Shown: piece by piece, positions 56,536 to 64,000 of the stretch
How the letters are laid out: the number at the start of each line of letters is the position of its first letter
How positions within the stretch are numbered: position 1 is the first letter of the stretch
Assembly: GCA_019634415.1 (NCBI GenBank)
Contig: JAHQVJ010000083.1
Location: 30,923 to 94,922 of the forward strand
DNA: 64,000 nucleotides
Reading direction: 5' to 3'
Source of the DNA: Myxococcales bacterium
GTDB lineage: Bacteria > Myxococcota_A > UBA796 > GCA-2862545
Made by a program: the position numbers and the translations under genes
Notes under the pieces: model-generated
Databases searched by the model: none
What the model saw: only the letters and a program-made list of their open reading frames with translations
What the model was told of the DNA's origin: nothing

Positions 56536-57504
56536 TCAGCGCTCGATGGGCACCCAGGCGTCCAGGTTCGGCCACGACTGACGTCGGCCGTTCACCACCT
56601 TGGACTCCCCACAGGAGGGGCGGTCGTCTTCACCGATCTTGTAGATCTTTCCAGCGTGGAAGTAGTTGCCCGTCTCGAAGAAGGCCGACGCCGTGCTCTT
56701 GCCCTCCAGTGCCCAGACTCGCTCGATCATGTAGCCCTCCTGGTCGTCGAACAGGCTGACTCCGATGAGATCGGTCTCGTAGTGGACGGTGCCCACGCGG
56801 GTCATGCCGCGCCCGATGCTCTGCACGACGACGTGGCCCTTGTACTGGTTGAGGTAGTGAACCAACATGTTGGACCCGAGGTTCCCGGGCTGACCGTCGG
56901 GCAAGGGCATGGTCATCAACGAGCTGTTGTACTCGTACCACTTGCCCTCGTGCAGCTGGTTGTAGCGCTGCAGCTTGAGGTTGTAGCCGACCACCAGCCG
57001 GCTCATGATCTGGCGCAGGGTCTCGTTGGCTGCGCCCTGACGCCGGTTGTTGCGCGGCAGGCCCTCGAGGTCGATGTTGAGCACGCGCCCGTCGTCGGCC
57101 ACCTGCATCTGCATCTTCGCGCCGTGCAGCTTGGCATCGATCTCGGCGAGCACGGCCTGAGCTCGCTCGATGTCCTTGTCCTTGATCCGCTGCTGCGCGA
57201 TGTTGGCCAGGATGCCGAAGTCCTCGATCTCGCAGCCCACCTCGTACTTCCGCTTCGACAGCTTCCAGTCCTTGGAGCACGCGAAGATGGCTCGGACCTG
57301 CATCTCCCGAGTCTGGAACTCCAGGTTCTCGTCCTTCGCCAGCGTGAGCACGAACGGTGTGGCGATCTCGGTGGTGATCATCCACCGGGTGTCGTCCCAC
57401 CGGGCGAAGAGGTCGCCCCAGACCACGACTTCTTCGGCGGCATCGAAGTCCGATTGGGCCAGGGCCTCGATGGGTGTCCAAAGCATCCAGGATAATGCGA
57501 ACAT
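56536..57504 (-). CDS. exported protein of unknown function
   Basis: A 322-residue protein with a short signal peptide (about 1-17, ending A-L-A-Q). The mature part is mixed alpha/beta, with a helical section (about 90-130, rich in Lys, Glu and Ala), an N-R-R-Q-G motif and a late C-G-E-S-K. Conserved Trp clusters (W-G-D-L-F-A-R-W-D-D-T-R-W) occur near the N-terminus. No known family. ATG at 57504. Confidence 0.6.
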   Translation of the reverse strand: MFALSWMLWTPIEALAQSDFDAAEEVVVWGDLFARWDDTRWMITTEIATPFVLTLAKDENLEFQTREMQVRAIFACSKDWKLSKRKYEVGCEIEDFGILANIAQQRIKDKDIERAQAVLAEIDAKLHGAKMQMQVADDGRVLNIDLEGLPRNNRRQGAANETLRQIMSRLVVGYNLKLQRYNQLHEGKWYEYNSSLMTMPLPDGQPGNLGSNMLVHYLNQYKGHVVVQSIGRGMTRVGTVHYETDLIGVSLFDDQEGYMIERVWALEGKSTASAFFETGNYFHAGKIYKIGEDDRPSCGESKVVNGRRQSWPNLDAWVPIER

Positions 57505-57552
57505 CGGTGCCCCCGTCGGATCGAGGAGTGTGTAGCACGCCTCCCTTCCTCG

Positions 57553-58125
57553 GTGCGTCGAAGTCGGTCAAAGTACAGCTCTGGATTTTCTATGCTCCTT
57601 CTTCTCTCTCTGTCTGCATGTACCAACAGTGGCCTCGGGCGGACCGACGATGCCACGACGACCTCCACCACGCCCGTTCCGACGTGTCCCTGGGTGGGGG
57701 TCTACGATCTGGACGAGGTGTTCTGCTCGTCCTTTCCCTTCGACCCATGGTTCGACGATCACGACGTGGCCGTGCTCCGCATCGCGCAGAACGACACGGT
57801 GGGCTGGTGTGACGTGGAGGTGGAGCTGGTCGGCCCCGACTGCCTCGAGCGAGAGCTGATGAGACTCGTGGGGGCCGACGACGGGACCGACGACGTGGCG
57901 GTCACCTACCGAGGGATCGCGGAGTGTGATCCCGCGGCGTGTGTGTTCGGAAGCGGAGATGACTCCTGCATCTTGGGGGCGGGCGAAGGAGAGACGGACG
58001 CCTTCGAGCTCACCGTGGATGCCGACGGGGCGCTGGAACTGACCGATGAACAGCCCGATGGGGCCTTCGTGCGCAACGCCCCCGACTGCACGCTGAAGGT
58101 CGTGACTCGCTGGATCCCCCGGTGA
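57553..58125 (+). CDS. Cys-rich lipoprotein of unknown function
   Basis: A 190-residue product. An Arg-rich N-region, a hydrophobic run and L-S-A-C (Cys23) make a lipobox. The mature part has a Thr/Pro linker then about seven Cys in an acidic region (V-G-V-Y-D-L-D-E-V-F-C, D-P-A-A-C-V). GTG at 57553 is preferred because it keeps the charged N-region; ATG at 57592 is possible. Function unknown. A hairpin lies just after the stop at 58146. Confidence 0.55.
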   Translation: MRRSRSKYSSGFSMLLLLSLSACTNSGLGRTDDATTTSTTPVPTCPWVGVYDLDEVFCSSFPFDPWFDDHDVAVLRIAQNDTVGWCDVEVELVGPDCLERELMRLVGADDGTDDVAVTYRGIAECDPAACVFGSGDDSCILGAGEGETDAFELTVDADGALELTDEQPDGAFVRNAPDCTLKVVTRWIPR

Positions 58126-58145
58126 GCCGCCGGCAGGAGACCACG

Positions 58146-58164
58146 ACGGGGCGAGGGGCCCCGT
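58146..58164 (+). terminator. terminator-like hairpin after the Cys-rich lipoprotein gene
   Basis: ACGGGGC (58146-58152) pairs perfectly with GCCCCGT (58158-58164) around a five-base loop. There is no U-run, so termination may be partial. Confidence 0.5.
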
Positions 58165-58235
58165 TGGGGCACCCGCGGATGTTACGGTTGGGCCAGCCGA
58201 TTTCAGCGCCCCAACGCCTCGACGTGGGATGACGG

Positions 58236-59183
58236 ATGAGCCAGGTTCACCTTTACGAAGTCTGCCTTAGGGATGGGCTGCAGAACGAGACGGCGGTGCT
58301 GCCCACGCCGTTCAAGCTCGCCTTGGCCCAACGTCTGGTGGATGCTGGCTTCGTCGATATCGAGGTCACATCCTTCGTGCGGCCGCGCTGGGTGCCCCAG
58401 CTCGCAGATGCCACCGATGTGATTCGGGGCCTACCCCATGCGCCTGGTGTGCGCTTCTGGGCGCTGGTGCCGAACATGCGCGGCCTGGAGCGGGCCGTGG
58501 AGGCGGACGTCGGGCACGTCGCCACCTTCTTGTCGGCCTCGGAGACGCACAACCGCAAGAACGTCAACCGGACGGTGAAGGAGTCGCTGTCTGGCCTGGG
58601 CAAGGTGGTGGAGTCGGCGAAGGGCGACGGGATGGGCGTGCGCTCCTACATCTCGACGGCCTTCGGCTGTCCGTTCGAGGGCGAGGTGGATGTCGAGCGC
58701 GTGCTCTCCCTCGCGCTGTCCCTCCGCGATGCGGGCGCGGACACGATCGCGCTGGGAGACACCACGGGGATGGGCCATCCCGAGCAGGTGAAGCGCATGC
58801 TAGAGCGGTTCACCGAGGCGGGCATCCCGCTCGAGGACATCGCGCTGCACTTCCACGACACACGTGGCACAGCAGTGGCCAACGCCTACGCTGCGTGGCA
58901 GTTCGGGGCCCGTCGCTTCGACGGGTCGGTGTCGGGAGTGGGGGGATGCCCCTATGCTCCGGGCGCCGCTGGAAACGCGTGTACCCAAGACCTCGTGCAC
59001 TTGTTCGAGCGCCTCGACGGGGCGCAGGAAGTGCCGGAGGGCTTCGCGCCGGTGACGGGCGTGGACCTGGAGCGGGTGGCAGAGGCGGGCCTGATGCTCG
59101 AGGGGGCGCTGGAGCGGCCGTTGTCGGGTCGGTACCACGAGTTCTGGAAGGGTGATCGCGAGCGCCAGGCACGGACGGCCTGA
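58236..59183 (+). CDS. hydroxymethylglutaryl-CoA lyase
   Basis: A 315-residue TIM-barrel enzyme of the HMGL-like family. R-D-G-L-Q-N-E (about 12-18) is the metal-binding start, S-A-S-E-T-H-N-R-K-N-V-N is the CoA-side loop, H-F-H-D-T-R-G has metal histidines, and S-G-V-G-G-C-P-Y-A-P-G-A-A-G-N carries the catalytic Cys238. It splits HMG-CoA to acetyl-CoA and acetoacetate in leucine breakdown. The nearby TTTCAG sequence gives no strong promoter. ATG at 58236. Confidence 0.93.
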   Translation: MSQVHLYEVCLRDGLQNETAVLPTPFKLALAQRLVDAGFVDIEVTSFVRPRWVPQLADATDVIRGLPHAPGVRFWALVPNMRGLERAVEADVGHVATFLSASETHNRKNVNRTVKESLSGLGKVVESAKGDGMGVRSYISTAFGCPFEGEVDVERVLSLALSLRDAGADTIALGDTTGMGHPEQVKRMLERFTEAGIPLEDIALHFHDTRGTAVANAYAAWQFGARRFDGSVSGVGGCPYAPGAAGNACTQDLVHLFERLDGAQEVPEGFAPVTGVDLERVAEAGLMLEGALERPLSGRYHEFWKGDRERQARTA

Positions 59184-59938
59184 TGGCAGGTGGAGAGCAG
59201 GCGTTCCTGCAGGTGGTCAGCGGTGTTCGTCGCGGCTTGAACGTGCCCCTGAGGGCGGGCACGACCCTCGTGGTTGGTCGCAAGCGCGGAGACCTGATCC
59301 TCGACGACCCACTGGTCAGTGGAGCGCACTGTCGGATCCTGCCCAAGCAGGACGGCTACTTGCTCCAAGATCTGGGCAGCACCAACGGGACCATGGTGGA
59401 CGGGCGCATGGTGCGCGAGACCATGCTCCGGCCCGGGGCCGAGATCACCATCGGTGGCTCTCGAATGATCCTCTACGTGGGCGAAGATCCGCAGGAGCGG
59501 GCGGAGTCACAGGGCCGGAGTCCTTCCGCGCAGCTCGAGATCGCCTGGCTGCTCGACGAGGAGCTGGTCGAGGTGCGGGGCACGACGGATCGAGGGCGGT
59601 CCCAGGCCGATGTGATCAGTCAAGACCTACGCTTGCCTCCAGGCCTCAACGCCGTGATCGAGGTGGTGGCTGGTCAGGACGCCGGCAAGGTCTTCCGGTT
59701 CACCCGAGGCAACGTGCAGGTGGGGCGACGACTGGGAGACGTGCCGCTCACCGACGTCGAGGTGAGCCGACACCACGCGGTGGTGGAGATGTTCGGCCGC
59801 GAGATGATCTTCATTCGCGATCTCGGCAGTACCAACGGCACCTACCACAACGGGCGGCGCATCCAGGTCAGCCAGCTGCAGTCGGGTGATACCATCGGCT
59901 GTGGCAAGACGATCATGCGGCTACAGGTGTCCCGCTAG
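59183..59938 (+). CDS. protein with two FHA domains
   Basis: A 251-residue cytoplasmic protein with FHA domains at about 10-95 and 155-250. Each has the G-R-x-x-x-x-D...S-x-x-H and D-L-G-S-T-N-G-T motifs that bind phosphothreonine (first: V-S-G-A-H-C; second: V-S-R-H-H-A). A helical linker joins them. Such proteins act as adaptors in Ser/Thr-kinase signalling, common in myxobacteria. ATG at 59183 overlaps the HMG-CoA lyase stop. No kinase is adjacent. Confidence 0.9.
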   Translation: MAGGEQAFLQVVSGVRRGLNVPLRAGTTLVVGRKRGDLILDDPLVSGAHCRILPKQDGYLLQDLGSTNGTMVDGRMVRETMLRPGAEITIGGSRMILYVGEDPQERAESQGRSPSAQLEIAWLLDEELVEVRGTTDRGRSQADVISQDLRLPPGLNAVIEVVAGQDAGKVFRFTRGNVQVGRRLGDVPLTDVEVSRHHAVVEMFGREMIFIRDLGSTNGTYHNGRRIQVSQLQSGDTIGCGKTIMRLQVSR

Positions 59939-60828
59939 ATCTTGAGCGTTGCGCGGGGATCGGTGTCGTAGGCGCGCTCGATGCGCTCCGCTGCGGCCAG
60001 TACCTCGGGATCCGTGGACTCGGGAACGGTGGGCCGTAGGATCACGAACAGGTCGCCGGGTGCGCCCTTTCGCTGGATGCCACGTCCCTTCACGCGCAGA
60101 CGTGCCCCGCTCTTGACGCCAGCTGGCACGGTCAGTCGGATGTCTCCCATGGGGGTGGGGACGGTGATCGTGCCGCCTCGGAGCGCTTCCAGGATCGTGA
60201 TGGGCACCTCGATCTCCAGGTGATCACCGTCGCGCTGCAGCACAGGGTGTGGGGCGACCTTGATGCGGACCACCAGGTCACCACACGGACCGCCGCCACG
60301 TGGAGGCAGGCCCTGGCCCTTCAGCCGCACCTTCCCTCCGTTCTTGGCGCCGGCGGGAATGGGAACGTCGAGCGTGTCGCGGGCGCCATCCGGGCGGCGG
60401 ATCGTGATGGTGCGCTCTCCCCCGAGCACCACGGTGATCAGATCCACCGTGAGCTCGAGCTGCTGATCGGCACCACGCCGCGGCCCTCGCTCGAAGCCGC
60501 CGCCTCCGAAGATGGAGCCGATCAAGTCGTCGACGTCGACGCCACCACCGAAGGGTGCCGAGCGGCCTCCTCGACCGCCCCAGGCGCGTGCTCGTGCCGC
60601 GTCGAACCCCGGACGCGTGCTCGCTTCCCCGAACTCGTCGTACAAGCGGCGCTTCTCTTCGTCGCCGATCACGTCGTAGGCGGCATTGACCTCCTTGAAT
60701 CGCTCGGAGGCTCCGGCGTCGTGGTTGACGTCGGGGTGCCACTGGCGAGCCAGCTTTCGGTAGGCCTTGCGGATGGTGTCGGTGTCGGCGCTCCGATCCA
60801 CGCCGAGCACCCGGTAGGGGTCGCGCAT
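59935..60828 (-). CDS. CbpA-type DnaJ co-chaperone without zinc fingers
   Basis: A 297-residue J-protein. N-terminal J domain (about 1-65) has the W-H-P-D-V-N (HPD) motif for DnaK stimulation; a Gly/Phe-rich linker (about 75-115) follows; then two substrate-binding beta domains (L-E-L-T-V-D-L and V-E-V-P-I-T, P-T-P-M-G-D-I-R-L). The four zinc-binding Cys pairs of DnaJ are missing, as in CbpA. ATG at 60828 matches the J-domain start. The end overlaps the FHA gene by four bases; the start is eight bases from the stop of the RqcH-like gene upstream, so both may be co-transcribed. Confidence 0.88.
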   Translation of the reverse strand: MRDPYRVLGVDRSADTDTIRKAYRKLARQWHPDVNHDAGASERFKEVNAAYDVIGDEEKRRLYDEFGEASTRPGFDAARARAWGGRGGRSAPFGGGVDVDDLIGSIFGGGGFERGPRRGADQQLELTVDLITVVLGGERTITIRRPDGARDTLDVPIPAGAKNGGKVRLKGQGLPPRGGGPCGDLVVRIKVAPHPVLQRDGDHLEIEVPITILEALRGGTITVPTPMGDIRLTVPAGVKSGARLRVKGRGIQRKGAPGDLFVILRPTVPESTDPEVLAAAERIERAYDTDPRATLKI

Positions 60829-60836
60829 GCTGCTCA

Positions 60837-62192
60837 CTATAGGTCGTCCTTCACCCATCCGACGATCTCCGACGCGTCGCGGGTGACGCGCAGCACCCGC
60901 TCGTCGGCGATTCGAACCCGGGCTCCCTCACCGGGGATCGCGCGCACGTCGCGCACCCGTGCGTATTGCACGTCGGCCGCGTCCCCCTCCGGGACCTTGG
61001 CGTGCACCAGGGCGATCTGCGCGGCTGCGAGCAGGTGTTGCAGCGGAGGCGTCTGGCCGCGGGTCATGGGCAGCACCAGGTGTGCCCCTGGACGGCCCCG
61101 AATGTGCATCCACCAGTCCGTTCCCTTGGCCACCTGAAAGGTCAGCCGCCGGTTCCCGCGCTCGTGGCGACCCACCAGCACCCGCTCCCCGCGCGGGCCC
61201 GTCCACGTCGACCACGGCAGGACCACCTGGGCATCGCTGCCGCGACTCGGCAGGGCAGGGAGCCGTCGCTCCAGCTCTTCGAGGGACTCCAGATCCGCTG
61301 TCGCCAGCTCCTTCAGGCTCGCAGCCCACTGAGCCAGCTCCGCCTCCACGTCGTCCATTCGCTGCAGCACCCGGTCCGCCACCCGCTCCATCCGGGAGGC
61401 CCGCCGATACAGCTGCTCGAGGGTGTCCGAGGCCGGGCGCCCTGGATCGAGCTCGACGTGCACGGGCTGCCCCGTCTCCCAGTCCTCGAGCACGATGCGC
61501 TCGGCGCCGCGCTCGACCCGATGGAGGTTGGCAGCCAACAGATCGGCGCGTCGACGATGTTCCGGGCCCTCCTCCGCGCGGGAGAGGTCCTGCTCCAGGT
61601 GGCCAAGCAGTCGCCGTCCGCGCTGGATGGCACGCTTGAGGCGGCGCTCCACGAGTCCGCGGCGCTCACGAGCCCGAAGGTCCCGCTCGAGGGCGGTGAA
61701 GTATCGATCCGCAGCGCGGTCCATGGAGCCGTCGAGCGGTTCGAAGCGCGGCTGATCCTGACGGTCGGGACGCACCGCCACGGGAGGGAGCCGCGCAGGA
61801 GCGGGACCATCGTATGCGGCCACCACTTCCTCGTCGTCGAGGAGCCACAGTCCGCCGCTCCGACCTGTGATCCGCAGCTCGAGAGTGCCCGTCGTGAACT
61901 CGAGGCGCACGATGCGATCGCCGGGCACCTTCAGCAACGACACCAGCCGTCCTCGCAGGCGACTCCGGCACGCGCCCTGGAAGCTGAACGGTCGAGGTGG
62001 GTTCTTGGGGCGCCGACCGATGCTGTGGATCCGCGCCACGGGTCCGCGAGGCACGAGCAACAGCAGCGGGCCTCCGGACAGACCCACCACCACGCGGTCC
62101 CTGGCCGGCTGCCAGAGCCCCGACAGGGGTGCGCCGATGGCGGACTGCAGGTCCTCCACCACGGCGGCGAGCTCGGCTTCGTTCATGGACAT
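60837..62192 (-). CDS. rqcH: RqcH/NEMF homologue (NFACT-domain protein)
   Basis: A 451-residue NFACT protein. NFACT-N (about 1-140) has G-D-R-I-V-R-L-E-F at 91-99; the Asp92-Arg93 pair is the conserved tRNA-handling pair of RqcH. A coiled-coil arm (about 160-335) rich in Arg, Glu and Leu follows, then the NFACT-R domain with D-W-W-M-H-I-R-G-R-P-G-A-H-L-V-L-P near 365-381. RqcH binds stalled 50S subunits and adds alanine tails. It is shorter than Bacillus RqcH (about 570). Two in-frame ATGs (62192 and 62186) are possible starts. The adjacent DnaJ gene suggests a link to protein quality control. Confidence 0.87.
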   Translation of the reverse strand: MSMNEAELAAVVEDLQSAIGAPLSGLWQPARDRVVVGLSGGPLLLLVPRGPVARIHSIGRRPKNPPRPFSFQGACRSRLRGRLVSLLKVPGDRIVRLEFTTGTLELRITGRSGGLWLLDDEEVVAAYDGPAPARLPPVAVRPDRQDQPRFEPLDGSMDRAADRYFTALERDLRARERRGLVERRLKRAIQRGRRLLGHLEQDLSRAEEGPEHRRRADLLAANLHRVERGAERIVLEDWETGQPVHVELDPGRPASDTLEQLYRRASRMERVADRVLQRMDDVEAELAQWAASLKELATADLESLEELERRLPALPSRGSDAQVVLPWSTWTGPRGERVLVGRHERGNRRLTFQVAKGTDWWMHIRGRPGAHLVLPMTRGQTPPLQHLLAAAQIALVHAKVPEGDAADVQYARVRDVRAIPGEGARVRIADERVLRVTRDASEIVGWVKDDL

Positions 62193-62330
62193 CGGGCGTC
62201 CTGTCGCTCCCGTCGGCTCGTCGAAGAAGTGGTGACGTGCCGCACGGACGTGGGGTTGTCATAGCACCGATCGCGTTTCCTGCTAAGGACGTTGGCAGTG
62301 GATCGCGTGATTGGTGAGCAGGGAGCCTTG

Positions 62331-63368
62331 ATGTGGTGGATGTGGATGGCGTCGGCCGGGATGGCGGCGGACTTCTACCTGGAAGGACCCCACCTCGCGG
62401 ATCGGTCCGAGGCGGTCCGCATGATGCGCCAGGTGGGTACGGACGGGCGTGCGCGCGTGGTGAAGCGCTTCCTCGAAGAGGGTGGGTGGGCGTACCTGGT
62501 GCGCGTCGAGGGGTATGCCGAGCAGCGGGCTGCGCTACAGGCGGCCGAGCGCCTCACCGTCCTGGTCGGAAGTGGCTTCGACGTGCTCCGAAGCGATGGC
62601 CAAGGGGTGACCTACGTGAGCCACGTCGACCCGAGGGATCAGCAGACCGTCGCCGTCCCCGAGGCGGTCCTCGACGAAGAGCCTCGAAGCCAGACGGAGG
62701 CCGCGCAGTGGCTGTCGCGCGCGGCTGCCGCCCATGGCGTCGGTCCCGACACCCTCACGGCGTGGATGTCTGGGCCGACGCTGCTGAGGCTCCGGCGCAC
62801 GTTGCCCGACGATCTCGTGGTGGAACAGACCTTCGCAGCGCGGGAGGGCGGCGTGCTCGTCGAGGTGGTGCCCGTGCGGGGACAGGCCACGGCGTCGCGC
62901 CTGTTCGTGCGAGGGGACGAGGCCTGGCTCGCGGTGGACGGAGGTAGCTGGCAACGTACGGACCGACAACGTGCCGGAGCCGTCGTCGCCGACTTCAGCC
63001 CCGTGGCGGTGGTGCCGTTCCTCTTCACCCTCGGGCGGGCTCCCCAAGCGCCCGATCTACAGACGCTGCGTGTCGTGGGGCGCTCGGACGTGGGAGGTGT
63101 GCCCACGGTGCTGCTCGAGCGAGACGCTGGGGGAGGCCTGACGTCGCTCTCCATCGAGGTCGGGGAAGGGGATGGTCTGGTGCGCCGAGTGACCCTCGGG
63201 GAGTCCGACGTGGAGCACGTGTTCGCTGACTTCGCCGAGCACGACGGGGTCACCCTGCCGAGCGTGGTGGAGACCCAGCGTGGCCACCGCCGATCGACCG
63301 TCCGACTCCTCGAGGCGCGGCGTGGAGACGACGTGTTCGACGATGCCTCAGAGCTGGGACCCCGATGA
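62331..63368 (+). CDS. exported protein, possibly LolA-like in its C-terminal half
   Basis: A 345-residue product with a short signal peptide (about 1-12, Trp/Met-rich, ending G-M-A). The first third resembles a SPOR-like fold (A-Y-L-V-R-V-E-G-Y near 50), and the second half has alternating beta strands (V-V-E-Q-T-F-A-A, L-F-V-R-G-D-E-A-W-L-A-V) like LolA/outer-membrane lipoprotein sorting proteins. Neither match is strong. ATG at 62331 follows GGAG by five bases; a TTG at 62328 or 62292 is possible. Confidence 0.5.
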   Translation: MWWMWMASAGMAADFYLEGPHLADRSEAVRMMRQVGTDGRARVVKRFLEEGGWAYLVRVEGYAEQRAALQAAERLTVLVGSGFDVLRSDGQGVTYVSHVDPRDQQTVAVPEAVLDEEPRSQTEAAQWLSRAAAAHGVGPDTLTAWMSGPTLLRLRRTLPDDLVVEQTFAAREGGVLVEVVPVRGQATASRLFVRGDEAWLAVDGGSWQRTDRQRAGAVVADFSPVAVVPFLFTLGRAPQAPDLQTLRVVGRSDVGGVPTVLLERDAGGGLTSLSIEVGEGDGLVRRVTLGESDVEHVFADFAEHDGVTLPSVVETQRGHRRSTVRLLEARRGDDVFDDASELGPR

Positions 63369-63394
63369 GGGGGGAGGGGGTGCACCACCAGCCC

Positions 63395-63422
63395 TTGACA
63401 CTCGCGCTGCTCACCCTTAAGG
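63395..63422 (+). promoter_or_regulatory. candidate promoter of the tRNA-tuf operon
   Basis: A perfect TTGACA (63395-63400) is followed after 16 bases by TTAAGG (63417-63422), a weak -10 box (TAAGGC at 17 bases is the alternative). The tRNA-Thr begins 32 bases later. Confidence 0.5.
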
Positions 63423-63453
63423 CACGCACCGATCCTCGGGCGCGAGGGTCGAT

Positions 63454-63526
63454 GCTGGCGTAGCTCAATTGGTAGAGCAGCTGATTTGTAATCAGCAGGT
63501 TGTGGGTTCAAGTCCCTTCGTCAGCT
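63454..63526 (+). tRNA. tRNA-Thr (TGT)
   Basis: Acceptor GCTGGCG pairs with CGTCAGC (one G-T pair); D-arm TAGCTCAATTGGTAGAGCA; anticodon loop TTTGTAA with TGT at 63487-63489; T-loop GGTTCAAGTCC. CCA is not encoded. First of the tRNA-tuf cluster. Confidence 0.95.
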
Positions 63527-63552
63527 TGCGTTCTCAGTCATCGTCAATCTTC

Positions 63553-63635
63553 GGGGGGATGCCCGAGCGGTCAAAGGGAGCGGGCTGTAAACCCGCCGGC
63601 TTTCGCCTACGTTGGTTCAAATCCAGCTCCCCCCA
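63553..63635 (+). tRNA. tRNA-Tyr (GTA)
   Basis: An 83-base class II tRNA with a long variable arm. Acceptor GGGGGGA pairs with TCCCCCC; anticodon loop CTGTAAA with GTA at 63587-63589; T-stem GTTGG/CCAGC. CCA is not encoded; the base after the discriminator is C. Confidence 0.95.
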
Positions 63636-63645
63636 CTCTTTTGAT

Positions 63646-63718
63646 GCGGGAATAGCTCAATTGGTAGAGCATCAGCCTTCCAAGCTGAGGGTTGCGGGTT
63701 CGAGTCCCGTTTCCCGCT
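63646..63718 (+). tRNA. tRNA-Gly (TCC)
   Basis: Acceptor GCGGGAA pairs with TTCCCGC; anticodon loop CTTCCAA with TCC at 63679-63681; T-loop GGTTCGAGTCC. CCA is not encoded. Confidence 0.95.
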
Positions 63719-63738
63719 CTCGCGATGCCCCATCGACC

Positions 63739-63810
<72 letters not shown>

Positions 63811-63847
63811 CTCTCATCACACCACTGTCCGCCTTGGAGATGCCGCG

Positions 63848-64000
63848 ATGGCCAAGGAGAAGTTCGAGCGCACCAAGCCCCACGTGAACATCGGGACGAT
63901 CGGTCACGTGGATCATGGGAAGACGACGCTGACGGCCGCGATCACGAAGGTGCTGTCCGAGGCTGGCGGTGCGGAGTTGATGAACTACGAGGACATCGAC
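63848..64000 (+). CDS. tuf: elongation factor Tu, N-terminal part
   Basis: The first 51 codons of EF-Tu, cut by the window edge. [18 protein letters not shown] is followed by the P-loop G-H-V-D-H-G-K-T-T (residues 19-27). EF-Tu delivers aminoacyl-tRNA to the ribosome. The four upstream tRNA genes and tuf have the same order as thrU-tyrU-glyT-thrT-tufB in E. coli, so they probably share a transcript. Confidence 0.98.
   Translation, partial: MAKEKFERTKPHVNIGTIGHVDHGKTTLTAAITKVLSEAGGAELMNYEDID

Overview
The window is GC-rich, densely coded bacterial chromosome. It looks most like a member of the Myxococcota or a related deltaproteobacterial lineage. The evidence is a calcium-binding thrombospondin-3-type repeat protein ending in a MYXO-CTERM-like tail (near 51290-51399), many Asp/Ser-rich lipoproteins, an ECF42-type sigma factor with a DGPF partner, a VKOR-DsbA fusion, and a meso-diaminopimelate-type MurE. 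No phylogeny was run, so the placement is an inference. No phage, insertion sequence or CRISPR array is seen.

Layout. 1-1090: end of a lipid kinase and an HU/IHF-like gene with a strong terminator. 1084-4609 (minus): an overlapping smpB, VKOR-DsbA, prmA, rsmE operon, diverging from the division/cell-wall (dcw) cluster. 4807-20735 (plus): the dcw cluster, mraZ rsmH ftsL ftsI murE murF mraY murD ftsW murC murB ddl ftsQ ftsZ, mostly linked by 1-4 base stop/start overlaps. murG is absent from its usual place between ftsW and murC, and ftsA from its place between ftsQ and ftsZ. The murB product lacks several hallmark residues. 20900-25620: a Rieske oxygenase with an AraC/GyrI-like regulator, then two convergent polysaccharide or lipid glycosyltransferases.

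25600-33900: pal and cpoB (Tol-Pal system), then the translation/transcription operon rimP nusA ylxR infB ylxP, preceded by a terminator-like attenuator, and a SPOR-domain membrane protein. 33900-37700: a short Smg-like gene and dprA (minus), xerC and purA (plus), then tRNA-Lys and tRNA-Glu with a clear promoter and terminator. 37700-45220: an RNA methyltransferase, a TetR-FAD monooxygenase operon with a palindromic operator, a frameshifted deoxyribosyltransferase-NUDIX fusion, a DGPF-ECF42 pair, an ATP-grasp ligase and a DUF4097-like lipoprotein.

45220-58125: mostly envelope or secreted proteins typical of this lineage (LysM/AgmX-like lipoprotein, TSP3 repeat protein, TerB-like protein, sulfatase-fold lipoprotein, orphan lipoproteins), mixed with a ferredoxin-NADP reductase and a 5'-3' exonuclease. 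58236-63368: HMG-CoA lyase, a double-FHA protein, a CbpA-type DnaJ, an RqcH homologue and an orphan exported protein. 63395-64000: tRNA-Thr, tRNA-Tyr, tRNA-Gly, tRNA-Thr and the start of tuf, the same order as the E. coli tufB operon.

The most useful observations for follow-up are the predicted MraZ operator, the missing murG/ftsA and altered MurB, the rimP attenuator, the three-copy inverted motif after the tRNA-Glu terminator, the TetR palindrome and the frameshifted NUDIX fusion.
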